Shown: positions 63,028 through 64,000 of the stretch, in pieces
Numbering within the stretch: the stretch's first letter is position 1
Layout: each line of letters begins with the position of its first letter
Assembly (NCBI RefSeq): GCF_900142015.1
Contig: NZ_FQZN01000001.1
Span: 248,001-312,000, forward strand
Source: Bacteroides stercorirosoris
GTDB taxonomy: Bacteria; Bacteroidota; Bacteroidia; Bacteroidales; Bacteroidaceae
Length of the DNA: 64,000 nucleotides
Direction: 5' to 3'
The notes under the pieces: model-generated
What the model saw: the letters and a program-made list of their open reading frames with translations, nothing else
Told to the model about the DNA's origin: nothing
The model's database searches: none
Program-made: the position numbers and the translations under genes

Positions 63028-63221
63028 ATGCCCTATCGTCAGATATACTGTTCTGACCCAAGTAAATGTCTACCCTCACTCACATTCGCCCGTTTCTTTT
63101 TCAGTATTCGGAAAGGCTCAAGAACTCGTCCAGCATAACTGCGGCAGAAAAAGCACATTCAGTATTCGGTTATTCCGGAAATTATTAATAATATTGTAAC
63201 CTGTTACGTAAGCACAAGGCA

Positions 63222-63229
63222 TACCTTTG
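63222..63229 (+). promoter_or_regulatory. -7 promoter box of ECF sigma gene
   Basis: TACCTTTG, 20 bp before the start codon; matches TAnnTTTG. Confidence 0.55.
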
Positions 63230-63248
63230 AAGCCTAAATCAATAATAT

Positions 63249-63848
63249 ATGATTGCAAACGAAAATAGAAGTGAATTGCTACAATTACTGAAGGAGGGTT
63301 CTTTTTCTGCATTCGAGAAGCTATACAATCTGTATAGCGGTAAACTCTACAACTTTATGATGCGTCTTTCTTCCGGCAATCAGTATATGGCCGAAGAGGT
63401 AGTGCAACAGACATTTATCCGCCTGTGGGAAGTGCGTGAGAAGGTGAATCCTACCGAAAATTTCGTTTCCTACCTCTGCACCATAGCCCGTAATCTGTCG
63501 ATGAATATGTACCAGCATCAGACTGTGGAATACATCTATGCCGAATACCTGCTGAAAAGTAATCCCGACCGGGACCATCAGACAGAGGAAAGCACAGACC
63601 TGCGTTTCTTGAACGATTATATTGATTCGCTGGCCGAAGAACTGCCCCCCTCGCGCAAGAAAATCTTTCTGCTCAGCAAACGTCAAGGCTATACCAATAA
63701 AGAAATAGCTGAAAAGATGGGTATTTCAGAGAGCACCGTTGCCACCCAATTGTCGCTGGCCGTGAAGTTCATGCGCGAACAATTCATTAAGCATTATGAT
63801 AAGCTGATTCTCATCCTATGGGCCTTTTTTGTTAACGAAATGCAATAA
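63249..63848 (+). CDS. ECF-type RNA polymerase sigma factor (FecI-like)
   Basis: 199-residue group 4 sigma factor. Region 2 spans about 20-85 (AFEKLYNLYSGKLYNFM, AEEVVQQTFIRLWE) and region 4 about 125-180 (LPPSRKKIFLLSKRQGYTNK, then EIAEKMGISESTVATQLS HTH). A hydrophobic tail (LILILWAFFV) follows, common in Bacteroides members of this class. It is followed 65 bp later by a FecR anti-sigma gene, so it belongs to the trans-envelope switches that control a SusC/D system, presumably just past the right edge. Confidence 0.93.
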   Translation: MIANENRSELLQLLKEGSFSAFEKLYNLYSGKLYNFMMRLSSGNQYMAEEVVQQTFIRLWEVREKVNPTENFVSYLCTIARNLSMNMYQHQTVEYIYAEYLLKSNPDRDHQTEESTDLRFLNDYIDSLAEELPPSRKKIFLLSKRQGYTNKEIAEKMGISESTVATQLSLAVKFMREQFIKHYDKLILILWAFFVNEMQ

Positions 63849-63913
63849 TAACGGCACAATTGGATAAGAGAATGAAAGTAACTGTATACACATATAGAAA
63901 TAAGTAAGAGAAG

Positions 63914-64000
63914 ATGGAAAAAGGATATTATAAGAACTTAGCCGAAAAATACTTCGCAGGAGACATCACAGAAGCGGAAATCAGCGAACTGGCAGGATGG
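63914..64000 (+). CDS. FecR-family anti-sigma factor, N-terminal fragment cut by the window
   Basis: 29 codons are visible, starting MEKGYYKNLAEKYFAGDITE and continuing AEISELAGW, the helical anti-sigma N-terminal domain of FecR-like proteins that binds the sigma factor encoded upstream. The gene runs off the right edge; the rest should be a membrane helix and a periplasmic FecR domain. Confidence 0.8.
   Translation, partial: MEKGYYKNLAEKYFAGDITEAEISELAGW

Noticed and set aside
62954..63199. 81-residue frame before the sigma factor
   Set aside because: It begins inside the -7 box and reads through a strong terminator hairpin and T-run.

Overview
The window is chromosomal DNA of a gut Bacteroides (Bacteroidales). 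The evidence is paired SusC/SusD genes, a hybrid two-component regulator, an ECF sigma/FecR pair, fimbrillin-type surface genes, a menaquinone-type fumarate reductase operon, and promoters with the Bacteroides -7 box TAnnTTTG in front of many genes. Species cannot be fixed from this sequence alone; the B. intestinalis/cellulosilyticus group is only a guess.

Layout. (1) 90-10188: polysaccharide utilisation locus 1 (PUL1) with a GH29 fucosidase, SusC, SusD, a sugar mutarotase and two GH43 enzymes. (2) 10255-15447: a GC-richer unit of a TonB-dependent receptor, a calcineurin-type phosphatase and a lipoprotein, followed by a gene-poor gap with two arrays of 22-bp tandem repeats. (3) 16384-31193: mostly core genes: MscS channel, Ca/Na antiporter, membrane-anchored AraC regulator, GNAT-like protein, parE-coaD-S41 protease operon, PAP2 phosphatase, an AraC regulator and the frdCAB operon. 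(4) 31358-44711 (minus strand): PUL2 with three GH3 enzymes, SusC/SusD and an agarase-like GH-A enzyme. Its likely regulator, a hybrid two-component protein (49400-53302), lies upstream. (5) 53390-58616: a sensor kinase with a periplasmic binding-protein-like sensor, divergent from an outer-membrane beta-barrel protein. (6) 58635-62548: an AraC regulator and a fimbrillin/DUF5119/DUF3575 cluster. (7) 62949-64000: a promoter-terminator small RNA, an ECF sigma factor and the start of a FecR anti-sigma factor.

Main discovery. The AT-rich segment 44910-49374 between PUL2 and its regulator is a complete 4,465-bp transposon. It has 23-bp terminal inverted repeats (21/23 matching, 19 consecutive perfect), flanked directly on both sides by the 8-bp duplication TATTTTTT. 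It encodes an IS1595-family transposase, and 8-bp target duplications are what that family makes. Unlike a plain IS it carries cargo: a 35-residue hydrophobic peptide unit with its own promoter, operator-like dyad and terminator; a long imperfect-hairpin RNA (46705-46865) in the leader of a uracil-DNA-glycosylase-like gene; a three-helix membrane protein; a 260-residue protein with a charged linker; and an 80-residue orphan. The insertion lies in the T-tract of the hairpin that appears to have been the regulator's own terminator. The cargo looks like a candidate mobile anti-phage or DNA-modification-sensing cassette; that function is inference.
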